DNA of 64,000 bases from Corynebacterium pilosum DSM 20521 = CIP 103422. GTDB taxonomy: Bacteria > Actinomycetota > Actinomycetes > Mycobacteriales > Mycobacteriaceae. Made by a program: the position numbers and the translations under genes. Each line of letters opens with the position of its first letter. Within the stretch, counting starts at the first letter, position 1. Under the pieces are notes generated by a model. It was given only the letters and a program-made list of their open reading frames with translations, searched no databases and was not told the DNA's origin. Where the stretch lies: contig NZ_KB892468.1 of assembly GCF_000373805.1 (NCBI RefSeq), positions 101,224 through 165,223 on the forward strand. Reading direction: 5' to 3'. This document shows positions 9,052 to 20,722 of this stretch, piece by piece.

Positions 9052-10999
9052 CGAAAATCTTCTTCCAGTTCTCGCGGGCGACCAGTTCCGGCTTCGCGGT
9101 ACGGTACTGCTGCTTCAGGTCATCCCAGTTGTTCTTGATTTCGGACAAAAGTTCGCGGGTCTGGCGCAGCAGATCATTCGCCAGCTCCTTATCGCGCTTG
9201 CGGAATGCGACACCGGTGCCGCCAGCGGTGGACACGGTGGCCGAGTCCACACGCGAGAGGGTGAACCAGCGCGCTTCCTCTGCGGTGAGGTTGAGCTGCG
9301 GGGCCTCCCAGTTGTCGCGGTTTTCCTCCGTGGTCAGGTGCTTCACGGTCTTGAGCAGCCACGGAATCTTCTTGATTTTAGCGAGGCGGCCGCCAATATT
9401 TCTCGTCGGCACGCCCGGCGCGCCCGTCGGTGCTGGAAGTTCGGCGGCGGACTCGATGATCTTGGCGTCGTCGTACTGCTGGCGCACCTTCTGGATGCGT
9501 GGCAGGGAGGACTCGAGGATGTCGAAAAGCTGGTCCGGTCCGGCCAATACGTCCTTCATCGCTTCGATCTGGATGGCCATCGTGGAGTACTCCATGCACA
9601 TCAGGTGTTTCATGGAGGACTTCAGGATGGAGCGCTCGATGCCCGTGAAGTCGCCTTCGTGGTACATCGCTGCCACGATCAGGCGGTTGCGCAGGTGGAA
9701 GTAGGCTTGCCAATCGATGGCATCGTCCTTATCGGCCCAGGCCATGTGCCAGATTGCCACGCCGGGCCAGGTGACCGTCGGAAAGCCTGCGGCCTTGGCG
9801 CGCAGGGCGTACTCGGTGTCGTCCCACTTGATGAACAGGGGAAGTGGCAGGCCGAGGTGTTCGGCGACGACGCGTGGGAAAAGGTTCATCCACCAGCCAT
9901 TATAATCCACGTCCACGCGGCGGTGGAGGGCGCGGGAGTCCTTGAACTTCGGATCGCGCTGCTGCTCTTCCGTGCCGATGTACCCCAGCGGGTACTTCGC
10001 GAAGTCGTGGTCGTAGACCGCGTGCGGGGCGGCTCCCCACATGAAGTCGTGGCCGTTGACGGCTTCGCCCGTGGTGCGCAGCTGGGAGCGGTCCTGCAGG
10101 TTGAGCATTTGCCCGCCGACGAGGATCGGGCTCTTCGCGTAGCGCGCAGCCTGAACAGCGCGCAGAATGGAGTCGGGCTCGATGGCGATGTCGTCATCCA
10201 TGTACAGGATGTAGGGCGAGTCCGTCGCCGTTGCCTCATACATGATGCGCGAGTACCCGCCGGATCCGCCGAGGTTGCCCTGCGAGTGGATGGTCAAGCG
10301 GTCGCCCAGAGCAGCCTTGGCCTCTTCGAAGTCGGGCTCATCGGCTGGGTGCTGGTTGCCTTGGTCCGGCATGATCACGTGCGTGATGGCTGCCAGCACT
10401 TCTTCGTCCTCGGCGAGGGCGTGCAGCGCGTTGACAGCATCGCGCGGGCGGTTGAAGGTGGGGATGCCCACGGCGACTTCCTTGGCGAAGGGGCCGACCG
10501 TGCTGCCATCGGGCATGGTCTGCGCCTGGGGCTCCACGCCCGCGCACCACGCAGCATTATCGACGATTACGTCGTCTTCTTCTGCGGTGACGTCGAACCA
10601 GAGCCAGCCGCCGTCTTCGAAGTTTTTCAACGCCAGCGGGATTTCGATGCGCTTGTCATCGTCGTCGGTGCCGGCGCTGACGTTGGTGACCGCGATGCGG
10701 GTGCCGTCTTCTTTGGAGCGGTAGACCGAGATCGTGGCTGCGCCGGTGACATCCATGGCCAGGATGACCTCGTCCAGCTGGGACCAGCGGCGCCAGTAGG
10801 AAGCCGGGAAGGCGTTGAAGTATGCCTGGAAAGATACCTCGGCGCCGGCGGGGATCTTCACCTGGTGGCGGTTGGACCAGCTCAGGCGTTCCTTGTTTTG
10901 CTCGGCTTCGACAAGGTAGAGCATGCGCACGTCGTGCGGCTCGCCCTTGCGGGGCAGCAGCACACGCTGGAGAACATCCACAGCTTTCACGATTCTCAC
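9038..10999 (-). CDS. glfT2: Galactofuranosyltransferase GlfT2
   Basis: 653 residues, GT-A (GT2) glycosyltransferase that polymerises the galactan backbone from UDP-Galf. An N-terminal beta-rich domain (about residues 1-150) precedes the catalytic domain, which has the metal-binding acidic cluster in YILYMDDDIA (about residue 266) and the WDDTE motif near residue 390. The helical C-terminal domain (about 400-653) is typical of the tetrameric enzyme. It heads the run glfT2-PAP2-ubiA-aftB-cmt2. Its substrate comes from glf, which lies about 3 kb upstream beyond the phosphatase-fold genes. Confidence 0.93.
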   Translation of the reverse strand: MRIVKAVDVLQRVLLPRKGEPHDVRMLYLVEAEQNKERLSWSNRHQVKIPAGAEVSFQAYFNAFPASYWRRWSQLDEVILAMDVTGAATISVYRSKEDGTRIAVTNVSAGTDDDDKRIEIPLALKNFEDGGWLWFDVTAEEDDVIVDNAAWCAGVEPQAQTMPDGSTVGPFAKEVAVGIPTFNRPRDAVNALHALAEDEEVLAAITHVIMPDQGNQHPADEPDFEEAKAALGDRLTIHSQGNLGGSGGYSRIMYEATATDSPYILYMDDDIAIEPDSILRAVQAARYAKSPILVGGQMLNLQDRSQLRTTGEAVNGHDFMWGAAPHAVYDHDFAKYPLGYIGTEEQQRDPKFKDSRALHRRVDVDYNGWWMNLFPRVVAEHLGLPLPLFIKWDDTEYALRAKAAGFPTVTWPGVAIWHMAWADKDDAIDWQAYFHLRNRLIVAAMYHEGDFTGIERSILKSSMKHLMCMEYSTMAIQIEAMKDVLAGPDQLFDILESSLPRIQKVRQQYDDAKIIESAAELPAPTGAPGVPTRNIGGRLAKIKKIPWLLKTVKHLTTEENRDNWEAPQLNLTAEEARWFTLSRVDSATVSTAGGTGVAFRKRDKELANDLLRQTRELLSEIKNNWDDLKQQYRTAKPELVARENWKKIFDEQA

Positions 11000-11112
11000 T
11001 TTCGGTGTCGGGGCACTCTTTATCCCTCAAGAGTAGTGCTTCGGCCACCCCGGACGGCATGTTGGCGCGCGTAAGCCCATGAGTTTCGTCGGAAAGCGCC
11101 CTGAAATGCAGA

Positions 11113-11137
11113 CAACCCCGGCAGAAAGCCAGGGTTG
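11113..11137 (-). terminator. Hairpin after the first phosphatase-fold gene
   Basis: CAACCCCGGC-AGAAA-GCCAGGGTTG forms a 10-bp stem with one mismatch, 16 bp after the stop at 11153. On the minus strand a short pyrimidine-rich run follows. Likely separates this gene from glfT2. Confidence 0.55.
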
Positions 11138-11152
11138 CGTGCAGTTCGAGTG

Positions 11153-11749
11153 TTATGCCGGCAACGCTGCGCTGTCGGTCGTGATGTTCTTTTCACGCAG
11201 GATTGCGGCGAGCTGATCGGACAAGGTGTCGATCATGTCGCGCACCTGGTCGACGGTCATGCCGTCAGTCTCGGGAACAGCGATGGTGTCTGCCAGGCGG
11301 CCAGCGCGGTCGTGCGCCTCATCGGTACCGAGGTAGATCACCAGGTCCGGGGTGCGCACGGTGCGGTGCTCGCGCTCGTCGACCGGGCGGTTCAGGCCGC
11401 GCTCATCCATGACCCACTCGACCTTTTCATCGAGGGAGTTCTCTGGGTGGGCGGGTGCGACGGTTGCCGTGACGCGACGACCGGTCATCTCGCGTGCGAT
11501 TGCTGCCGCCGCCTGTGCGACGGTGCGGTTCGAACGGTTGGCGAACTCAATGTGCAGGGCCGGGGCCGCATAGAGAGTCAGCTCGTCGTACGCGTCACGA
11601 GCTGCGAGCACTGGGACGAAGTCCTGCACAATTGCGCGTTCTGCGTGCTCTTCCAAGGCCGCGTCCAGCACCTGGTCGATGACTTCGGTGTCGATCGAGT
11701 AGGCGAAGCGGGCGTAGAGGTCTTTACGGATATTGTTAATAACGGTCAT
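11153..11749 (-). CDS. LMW-phosphatase/arsenate-reductase-like protein without catalytic Cys (copy 1)
   Basis: 198 residues: an N-terminal helical domain of about 70 residues, then an LMW-PTP/ArsC-like Rossmann domain. Where active members have V-C-x5-R, this protein reads LHIEFANRSNRTVAQ, so the nucleophilic Cys is Phe while the loop Arg is kept. A DLVIYLG strand and a C-terminal helix follow as in arsenate-mycothiol transferase-like proteins. It is a diverged paralogue of the protein encoded at 12190-12783. Either it is catalytically dead and binds a phospho-ligand, or it has another chemistry. Start ATG 11749 follows AAAGGAGGAT. Confidence 0.7.
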   Translation of the reverse strand: MTVINNIRKDLYARFAYSIDTEVIDQVLDAALEEHAERAIVQDFVPVLAARDAYDELTLYAAPALHIEFANRSNRTVAQAAAAIAREMTGRRVTATVAPAHPENSLDEKVEWVMDERGLNRPVDEREHRTVRTPDLVIYLGTDEAHDRAGRLADTIAVPETDGMTVDQVRDMIDTLSDQLAAILREKNITTDSAALPA

Positions 11750-11812
11750 GGCATCCTCCTTTCATTGAGTGTTTGTTGCCATGTGTTGTTTTCTGGTGTG
11801 TGGGGGCTTCCG

Positions 11813-11971
11813 CTAGTTGCGGTGCAGGCTTGCTGCCATCATTGCCCAGTTGTTGAGGCGCTCTGCCTCGCGTTGTTGCTCCTGCTGGATTTCTGTGGCG
11901 GTGAGGCCATTGTCCGCATGCTTGGTGGCGGTGCTTCCAGCGAGGAGCTCGACGAACGATTTGATGCTCAT
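11813..11971 (-). CDS. Small conserved-looking protein of 52 aa
   Basis: ATG at 11971 is preceded by AAAGGA at good spacing; the frame MSIKSFVELLAG...MMAASLHRN ends with TAG at 11813. It is Gln/Glu-rich in the middle (EIQQEQQREAERL), probably one amphipathic helix. No family recognised. It starts about 40 bp downstream of the GTTAAC direct repeat and lies 63 bp before the phosphatase-fold gene at 11749, so the two probably form one transcript. Confidence 0.6.
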   Translation of the reverse strand: MSIKSFVELLAGSTATKHADNGLTATEIQQEQQREAERLNNWAMMAASLHRN

Positions 11972-12007
11972 AGTTCAATTCCTTTCGTGTTTACCGGCCG
12001 TTCATTT

Positions 12008-12024
12008 GTTAACCTGCCGTTAAC
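12008..12024. promoter_or_regulatory. GTTAAC direct repeat, 11-bp phased (operator candidate 1)
   Basis: GTTAAC-CTGCC-GTTAAC upstream of the 52-aa gene. The same 17 bp plus the next four bases recur exactly at 12821, upstream of the second phosphatase-fold gene. Direct half-sites one helical turn apart are typical of OmpR-family response regulators, MtrA included; the regulator is inferred, not shown. Confidence 0.6.
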
Positions 12025-12089
12025 TTTAACGAGTTAGTTGGTCCATGTCAAGTATTGACCTGCAGAAACACTGTAAAAAGAGCGAAAAA

Positions 12090-12117
12090 TGGCCCTCACC
12101 TGTAGAGATGGGGGCCA
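12090..12117 (-). terminator. Rho-independent terminator after second phosphatase-fold gene
   Basis: TGGCCCTCA/TGGGGGCCA stem of 9 bp with a 10-nt loop. On the minus strand it is followed by TTTTTCGCTCTTTTT, a good U-rich tail, about 75 bp after the stop at 12190. Confidence 0.7.
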
Positions 12118-12135
12118 CTTTAATGTGATCTTTGG

Positions 12136-12175
12136 GTTAACCTTGCGTTAACTTTCGGGTTAACTTTGGGTTCAC
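12136..12175. repeat. Four phased GTTAAC-type half-sites
   Basis: Half-sites at 12136, 12147, 12159 (GTTAAC) and 12170 (GTTCAC), spaced 11, 12 and 11 bp. They lie between the stop at 12190 and the terminator hairpin, i.e. in the 3' part of one gene's transcript and upstream of the next gene. Same half-site as at 12008 and 12821. Confidence 0.6.
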
Positions 12176-12189
12176 CGAGGCGCTCGTCG

Positions 12190-12783
12190 TTAAGCTTCAA
12201 GCTCCGCCAGAAGCCTGCGCACCTCACCCTCGACCTGGTCCGCGACAACGCGCGCTTCGTCGATCGTGCGCGGATGGGTCACGGACCAGCGCTCGTAGCG
12301 CTTCCCAGGAAGACCTGGTACGTCGTCGATGCCCAGCAGCACGATGACGTCCGCGCGGTGGGCGGTTCGCGCGATATCGTCGCGGACATAGAGCATGTCG
12401 GACGGGATCCCACGCTCCTCCAGTACCTGCACGACCAGCGGATCGACAGGCTCCTGCCCACCGATCCCGACGGTGCGCGCATAGACGTCATCGCCCGCCA
12501 GGTGACGCAGGTACGCGTAGGCCAGCTGCGCGCGAGCCGAGTTGTTCCGCGAGGCAAAAAGGACCTCGGGGCGCTTCGTCCCCATCTTCAGCAGGCGGGA
12601 ACGGGCCTCACGCTCAACCAGCAGCGGCACGAAATCCTCGACCGCGGCGGGAGCACTGTGCTCGTCGATCACCTCATCGATCACGCGATCAATCTCACGC
12701 GCGCTCACCGAGGCGCCGAAGCGTCGATGCAGATCTTCGCGAATAATGCGGAAGCGGTCGGCGACAGTGGCAGTCATGTTCAT
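12190..12783 (-). CDS. LMW-phosphatase/arsenate-reductase-like protein with Cys to Ser change (copy 2)
   Basis: 197 residues with the same architecture as copy 1: helical N-terminal domain (about 1-75) and ArsC/LMW-PTP-like domain. The loop reads VLFASRNNSARAQLA where active relatives have VLFVCxxNxxRSQ: the Cys position is Ser, but Asn, Arg and Gln of the loop are kept, so this copy is closer to an active ancestor than copy 1. A DVIVLLGIDDVP strand follows. Start ATG 12783 with GAAAGGC upstream. The stop codon overlaps one copy of the TCGTCG-W-N-AAGC motif. Function unknown; ligand sensing or a scaffold role is inference. Confidence 0.7.
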   Translation of the reverse strand: MNMTATVADRFRIIREDLHRRFGASVSAREIDRVIDEVIDEHSAPAAVEDFVPLLVEREARSRLLKMGTKRPEVLFASRNNSARAQLAYAYLRHLAGDDVYARTVGIGGQEPVDPLVVQVLEERGIPSDMLYVRDDIARTAHRADVIVLLGIDDVPGLPGKRYERWSVTHPRTIDEARVVADQVEGEVRRLLAELEA

Positions 12784-12820
12784 TGCCTTTCGTTAGCGGG
12801 AAAGTTTAAGTTTCCCAGTT

Positions 12821-12837
12821 GTTAACCTGCCGTTAAC
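12821..12837. promoter_or_regulatory. GTTAAC direct repeat, 11-bp phased (operator candidate 2)
   Basis: Exact second copy of GTTAAC-CTGCC-GTTAAC, 38 bp upstream of the ATG at 12783. With the copy at 12008 it implies common control of the two phosphatase-fold transcription units. Confidence 0.6.
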
Positions 12838-12989
12838 TTTACCTTTGCGGTAGCTAGTACGCAAGCAGTGCTTAACGACGACAGTCTCGCCATCTGTGAT
12901 GTTACTCACCTCCTATTTCGCACGTACGTACGATGGGCTAGAATGAAGTCTATACATATCGGGGACTGCATCAGGGGGTGTAGCAATCA

Positions 12990-15436
<2,447 letters not shown>

Positions 15437-15599
15437 TTAAGGCTAGCGAATCAAAGCCTTTTTCACCGGCCAACACGGCCGCGAGGGTGCCAACAAAGCA
15501 CTATCTTTGCCCCAGGACTATCATTATTCACTTTCGTGCCTTACAATTCATTTTGGTCTATTGCAATAACACCAGTAACAATTTTCCAGGAGCTTTACC

Positions 15600-17540
15600 G
15601 TGATTCAACGACGCAGACTGTCCAAGTCCACGTCAGCGACCAACCCCGTGTTGGCCGTTCTTACTACCGCCGCACTGGCTATCACTGCCGTGTTCGGCGG
15701 TAATTACGTGATGAAAACCCAATCCATCGGCGGCGCCGACACCGAAGTTGTGAACATGACGGAGTCGCTCGCAGAGGGCGAATCCGTCGTCGTCGATGAT
15801 CCCGCGGTGCCGACCCAGGGCGAAGACCCTGAAACTCAGCGCACCGTGAAGGAATTCACCAGCGACGTCCCATTCTCCATGTTTGCCCTGACCTGGGAAG
15901 GCGAAACCGATACTGCCGCCTTCGTCCGTGCAGAGCGCGAAAACGGCGAATGGTCGGAGTGGTACGACTTGGACCACATGTATGAAGTTGAGGGCTCAAC
16001 CAAAAACGGCACTGAGCTGATTTATATCGAGCCAACCAAACGCGTCCAGGTCAACATGACCAACGTGGACATCGTCGGCACCGAAGAGACTACAGAAGAG
16101 ACTTCTGAAGAACCCGCCGAGGAACCTACCCTGACGACCAACCACGGCGAGATCCAGCCAGTGGCTGATTCTGCAGGTGTGGCAAATCAGGCTGATGACT
16201 TTGAGGTTGTCATGATCGACGGCGGCACGGGCATGAACCAGGACATTGCTCCTGCCAGCTATGACGGCATGCCAAAGGTAGTCAGCCGCGCAGGCTGGGG
16301 TGCCCGCACTGACCTGCAGCGCAACCCGACCATCGTCTCCCCGGTCAAGACCGTCACGGTGCACCACACCGCCGGTTCAAACAACTACTCCGAAGCCCAG
16401 GCACCTGGCATTGTGCGCGGTATCCAGGATTACCACGGTGCCACCTTGGGCTGGGGCGATGTGGGCTACAACGCCCTCGTCGATAAGTACGGCAATATTT
16501 ACGAAGGCCGCTACGGTGGCTTGGACCGCGACGTGATGGGCGCGCACGTCGGTGGCTTCAACTACAACACCTGGGGCATTTCCGTCCTGGGCAACTACGA
16601 AACAGAGGACCCTTCTCAGGCCGCACTTCAGGCCGTCGGCCAGATGGCCGGCTGGCGTTTGGCACAGGAAAACCAGGATCCGACTGGCCGCTCGTGGCTG
16701 ACCATGTCCGGCAGCTTCAGAGGCTCGAAGTACGCCAATGGGCAGGGCGCAATGTTCCCGAACATTAACGCGCACCGAGACTTCCACCACAACCAATGCC
16801 CGGGTACCCACCTGTATAGCCAGATGGGCACCATTCGCAACATTGCGAAGCAGCGGTATGACTCCATCATGAACGGCACCGCGGAGACGCCAGCCACGTC
16901 AACGCCAACCACACCGACCACGCCAAGCACCCCTGACTCCGGCAATGATTCCACGACGACCGGCGGCGGTACGAACACTAACGTCAACAACAACGGCAAC
17001 AACAACGCCGCCACCAGCTCCATCAGCGACCTGCTCAACGGCGACCCGAACGCGATCGCTGCCACCGTGGGCACCATCGCGTCCGTGGTTCTCGTCGTCG
17101 CAGCGGCTAACGGCGCACTGCCGGGTGGCGTGTCGACGGTCGGCGAGATCGAACTGCTGCCCGGCCTGACGCTGAACAAAATCACCCCATACATCGGCAC
17201 AGTCTTGCAGTTCACCGGCAACGACGACCTAGCGAAGTCGTGGGCCTCCCTCGAGCCAATGCTGGGCTCTTCCCAGGGCACCGCGGCCGGCGTGGGTGGC
17301 GCGAAGTACACCTTCTACAACGACGGCATCGGCGTGTTCAACCCAGAGCAGGGCGATATCCACGCTCTGATCGGCAAGATCGCCGACGCGTGGCTGCAGC
17401 AAGGCCTGGACCTTGGCCCACTCGGCTTGCCGACGACCGACCAATACTCCGCCGATAACGGCGAACTGCGCGTCGATTTCCAGGGTGGCTCGATCAGCTA
17501 TGACCCTGAAACCAACACAGTGGACATCAACGTCAACTAA
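15600..17540 (+). CDS. Secreted N-acetylmuramoyl-L-alanine amidase (PGRP domain) with C-terminal LGFP-like region
   Basis: 646 residues from GTG 15600, preceded by CAGGAG. An N-terminal signal/anchor is followed by an acidic region, then a PGRP/amidase_2 domain (about 225-420) with RAGWGAR, VHHTAG and the zinc-ligand stretch [14 protein letters not shown] Thr/Pro and Asn-rich linker follows, and the last 80 residues contain one LGFP-like unit ([11 protein letters not shown]). This is the Rv3811-type envelope amidase; the C-terminal repeat suggests arabinogalactan binding. It converges on glpK with a 4-bp overlap of stops. Confidence 0.85.
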   Translation: MIQRRRLSKSTSATNPVLAVLTTAALAITAVFGGNYVMKTQSIGGADTEVVNMTESLAEGESVVVDDPAVPTQGEDPETQRTVKEFTSDVPFSMFALTWEGETDTAAFVRAERENGEWSEWYDLDHMYEVEGSTKNGTELIYIEPTKRVQVNMTNVDIVGTEETTEETSEEPAEEPTLTTNHGEIQPVADSAGVANQADDFEVVMIDGGTGMNQDIAPASYDGMPKVVSRAGWGARTDLQRNPTIVSPVKTVTVHHTAGSNNYSEAQAPGIVRGIQDYHGATLGWGDVGYNALVDKYGNIYEGRYGGLDRDVMGAHVGGFNYNTWGISVLGNYETEDPSQAALQAVGQMAGWRLAQENQDPTGRSWLTMSGSFRGSKYANGQGAMFPNINAHRDFHHNQCPGTHLYSQMGTIRNIAKQRYDSIMNGTAETPATSTPTTPTTPSTPDSGNDSTTTGGGTNTNVNNNGNNNAATSSISDLLNGDPNAIAATVGTIASVVLVVAAANGALPGGVSTVGEIELLPGLTLNKITPYIGTVLQFTGNDDLAKSWASLEPMLGSSQGTAAGVGGAKYTFYNDGIGVFNPEQGDIHALIGKIADAWLQQGLDLGPLGLPTTDQYSADNGELRVDFQGGSISYDPETNTVDINVN

Positions 17541-19012
17541 CTGAGGTTGTAGGACCGCCCCACGGCGTCCTCCCACTGAGCGATAAGCCGGTCCCGATCG
17601 GGGCCGGCCATTTCGCTTTCCCAGGCCCGCGTCGCACCGAGGGACAGTGGCTCGTCGATAAGCCCAGCCCCGATCCCCGCCGCCGACGCCGCGCCCATCA
17701 CCGTGGTTTCGATATTGCCGGGCCGGATCACACGCGCGTCGAGCACATCGGCCTGCATCTGCATCAGCAGCGCATTGTCCGTCATGCCGCCGTCCACGCG
17801 CAGCTCGTCGACACGCGCCCCGCTATCGGCCTCCATGGCGCGCGCGACCTCGAGAGTCTGCAGGCAGGTTGCCTCAAGTGCGGCGCGGGCGATGTGTCGC
17901 TTATCGACGAAGCGGGTCAGACCAGTGATCACGCCGCGAGCGTCGGCGCGCCACCGCGGAGCGAACAGCCCAGAAAATGCCGGGACGATGGTCACCCCGG
18001 CGGAATCTGGTACCTGGGCTGCCAAGGTTTCGGATTCGGCCGCGGTACGCAGCATGCCCATCTGGTCACGCAGCCACTGGATCAATGAACCGCCGACGGC
18101 AACCGAGCCCTCGATCGCGTACACGGGTGCTTCGCCGGCGCGCTGGTACGCCACCGTGGTCAGCAAACCGTGTTCTGAAAAATGCGGCACAGCACCGGTG
18201 TTGAGCAGCATGAACAAACCGGTGCCGTAGGTCATTTTGCCCTCGCCTTCGCGCAGGCAGTTCTGCCCAAACAAGGCGGCCTGCTGGTCGCCGAGCACCC
18301 CGGTGATCGGCACCCCGGACAGAGTCCCGCGCTTGCGTACGCGGGCCACCTCCCCGATGCTGGGCACGATAGTTGGCAGCATTGTCGTCGGAACGCCCAG
18401 CTCCGCGCAGATGTCCTCGTCCCACTGGCAGGTTGCGATGTCCATCAGCAGCGTGCGGGAGGCGTTGGTCACGTCGGTGACGTGCATGGCGTCGCGGCTC
18501 TCGTCGCCACGCGCACCGCCGGTCAACTGCCAGATCAGCCACGTGTCGATGGTGCCGGCGAGAAGTTCCCCGCGCTCGGCGCGTTCGCGGGCGCCCTCCA
18601 CGTTGTCGAGGATCCAGGCCCACTTCGGCCCGGCGGGATAGGAATTCGCCAGCAGGCCGGTGCGCGACATATAACGGTTCTGGTCATCGCTTCCCGTGCG
18701 TGTGTCCTGCCACACGATCGCGTTATAAACAGGTTGACCTGTGGTTTTATCCCACACCACGGCCGTTTCACGCTGGTTCGTCACCCCGAGCGCGCTGATC
18801 TGGGAGGCCGGAACGTCCACCTCCACCATCGCAGCTGAGACCGCGCGGCGCACGTTACGCCACAGTTCAAGCGGGTCATGTTCCACCCAGCCCTCGCGCG
18901 GCATGATCTGCTCGTGCTCATACTGGGCGCTGGCCACCACCTCCCCGTCGGTAGCGGTGATGATGCAGCGCGTCGAGGTCGTGCCTTGGTCAATGGCGGC
19001 GATCAGTGTCAT
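17537..19012 (-). CDS. glpK: Glycerol kinase
   Basis: 491 residues, FGGY kinase. The phosphate-binding motif DQGTTSTR is at residues 7-14; the family signatures [10 protein letters not shown] and the C-terminal [17 protein letters not shown] are present. Phosphorylates glycerol to sn-glycerol 3-phosphate. The same window also carries glpQ and the Ugp importer, other sources of glycerol 3-phosphate. Two copies of TCGTCGATAAGC lie in this gene in different codon frames (LIDE and VDK). Confidence 0.96.
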   Translation of the reverse strand: MTLIAAIDQGTTSTRCIITATDGEVVASAQYEHEQIMPREGWVEHDPLELWRNVRRAVSAAMVEVDVPASQISALGVTNQRETAVVWDKTTGQPVYNAIVWQDTRTGSDDQNRYMSRTGLLANSYPAGPKWAWILDNVEGARERAERGELLAGTIDTWLIWQLTGGARGDESRDAMHVTDVTNASRTLLMDIATCQWDEDICAELGVPTTMLPTIVPSIGEVARVRKRGTLSGVPITGVLGDQQAALFGQNCLREGEGKMTYGTGLFMLLNTGAVPHFSEHGLLTTVAYQRAGEAPVYAIEGSVAVGGSLIQWLRDQMGMLRTAAESETLAAQVPDSAGVTIVPAFSGLFAPRWRADARGVITGLTRFVDKRHIARAALEATCLQTLEVARAMEADSGARVDELRVDGGMTDNALLMQMQADVLDARVIRPGNIETTVMGAASAAGIGAGLIDEPLSLGATRAWESEMAGPDRDRLIAQWEDAVGRSYNLS

Positions 19013-19036
19013 GGATCTATTGTGGCACTGAGGCGG

Positions 19037-19852
19037 CTAGAACCACTTCTCCAAAACCAGTGCCACGCCAAAATCATTGTTGCTGGTGGTCACCATGTCG
19101 GCAGCGTCGTGCACGACGGGCGCGGCATTCGCCATGGCCACCCCGGTGCCGGCCCAGGCCAGCATCTCAATATCGTTCGGCATGTCACCAAAGGCGGCGA
19201 CATCCTTCTGCTCAACGCCGTGCATCGCGGCCAGCGTGGATACGCCGGTTGCCTTGTTCACGCCCGGCGCGGCCAGCTCCAGCAGGCCCTCATTCATTGA
19301 GTAGGTCACGTGGGCGGTCTCGGGATCGATATGTGGCGCGACCTTGTCAAACATCTCCGCCGATGTCATGTTCACGTTGCGCATGATCAGCTTCACGGCA
19401 GGTTCGGCGGAAAGCTCGTGGATGGGTGCCACGCCGTGGGCCTCGCTCCACAGGTCGGTGACGTAGCCGGGGCTGGTGAGGAAGGATTCTTCCTCGCTGT
19501 CGAAGGCGGATTGGCCTACGCGCTCCACGCCGAAGGCGACATCGCTGCCGAACACATCCTGGGCAACCGCCATCACCGTGGCCAGGGCATCGGGGTCGAG
19601 GCTGTGCGCGGCGACGATCTTATCCTCAGCCGGGTCGTAGAGGACTGCGCCGTTGGAACACACGCAGACCGGGCGGATCGGCAACTGGTCGATCACGGGG
19701 AATATCCAGCGGTGCGGCCTGCCTGTCGCCAGCGCAACCTCTGCCCCTGCGTGCACGGCGCGCATCACGGCGTCACGTAAGCGGGGGCTGACTCGGTCGT
19801 GCGAGTCCAAGAAGGTCCCGTCGATGTCACTCACGATCAGGCGGGGTGTCAT
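19037..19852 (-). CDS. Cof-type HAD-superfamily phosphatase
   Basis: 271 residues. HAD motif I is SDIDGTFLDS (nucleophile Asp9, acid Asp11), motif II is LATGRP, and motif IV is the late FGDMPNDIEML. This is subclass IIB (Cof/YidA-like), which hydrolyses small sugar or nucleotide phosphates; the substrate is not predictable. Four bases separate it from the acyltransferase gene upstream, and with serS the three form an operon-like run. Confidence 0.87.
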   Translation of the reverse strand: MTPRLIVSDIDGTFLDSHDRVSPRLRDAVMRAVHAGAEVALATGRPHRWIFPVIDQLPIRPVCVCSNGAVLYDPAEDKIVAAHSLDPDALATVMAVAQDVFGSDVAFGVERVGQSAFDSEEESFLTSPGYVTDLWSEAHGVAPIHELSAEPAVKLIMRNVNMTSAEMFDKVAPHIDPETAHVTYSMNEGLLELAAPGVNKATGVSTLAAMHGVEQKDVAAFGDMPNDIEMLAWAGTGVAMANAAPVVHDAADMVTTSNNDFGVALVLEKWF

Positions 19853-19855
19853 TTT

Positions 19856-20722
19856 TTACTCCTTTGTTTGCGCGTCTCTTCCTAGCTTACGCGCACGCTT
19901 CGCCTTCTTTTCGGCCTTGATCTTCGCATCGATCTCGCGCGCCTCCTCCAACGTGGGCGCGGACCCACCCATCGACGCGGGTAACCAGTCCTCACCGTCT
20001 TCGAAGGGGCCAAACCGGCGCGAGTATTCGGCGCGTGATTCGTCGAGAAGCTCCTGCATCGACGCTTTGAGCTTATCGACGACCGCATCGGGCTCTCCGG
20101 AAGTGTCAATGGGGGCGCCCAGGCGAATAATGATCGGGAAGTGATTGCGTCCGAGCTGCTTCTTTCGACCCTTGGTCCACAGCCTTTGGCTGCCCCAAAT
20201 CACCATGGGGATCAGGGGCGCGTCGGCCTGCTGGGCGATGCGGGCGGCACCATTTTTGAAATCTGACAGCTCGAAAGAACGTGAAATCGTCGACTCAGGG
20301 AAGATACCCACCAGCTGGCCATCCTCAATGCGCTCGACGGCTTCGTCCACGCTGGAGCCACCGTTGGAGCGGTCCACCGACACGTGTTTCATCCCGCGCA
20401 TCGCATGCCCGATGATGGGGATGTCGAAGACTTCCTTCTTCGCCATGAACCGGACCATGCGCTTGCCGCGCAAAAAGCCCGCAATGCCGCCAAAAATGAA
20501 GTCGTAGTAGCCGGTGTGGTTGATCGCGATGATGGCGCCACCGGTCGTCGGCAAGTTCTCTGTCCCATACACCGTGATGCGGATGCCCTGCGCCCGCATC
20601 AGATTCTTCAAGCGGCGGATCACCCACTGGTAAAAAGGCTCTGAGGCTTCCGTGGGGTGGTCAGCGACCGGTTCCAGCGTTGCCAGAACCTCGAACAGTC
20701 CATCTACTAAGCGGTACTCCAT
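19856..20722 (-). CDS. 1-acylglycerol-3-phosphate acyltransferase family protein (PlsC-like)
   Basis: 288 residues. The acyltransferase motif NHTGYYD (H-x4-D) lies near residue 68 and FPESTIS provides the acceptor-binding motif III. A basic C-terminal tail follows. Likely transfers acyl chains onto lysophosphatidate or a related glycerolipid at the inner face of the membrane. It starts directly at the end of serS with no gap and is followed by the HAD phosphatase, the order seen in related actinobacteria. Confidence 0.85.
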   Translation of the reverse strand: MEYRLVDGLFEVLATLEPVADHPTEASEPFYQWVIRRLKNLMRAQGIRITVYGTENLPTTGGAIIAINHTGYYDFIFGGIAGFLRGKRMVRFMAKKEVFDIPIIGHAMRGMKHVSVDRSNGGSSVDEAVERIEDGQLVGIFPESTISRSFELSDFKNGAARIAQQADAPLIPMVIWGSQRLWTKGRKKQLGRNHFPIIIRLGAPIDTSGEPDAVVDKLKASMQELLDESRAEYSRRFGPFEDGEDWLPASMGGSAPTLEEAREIDAKIKAEKKAKRARKLGRDAQTKE

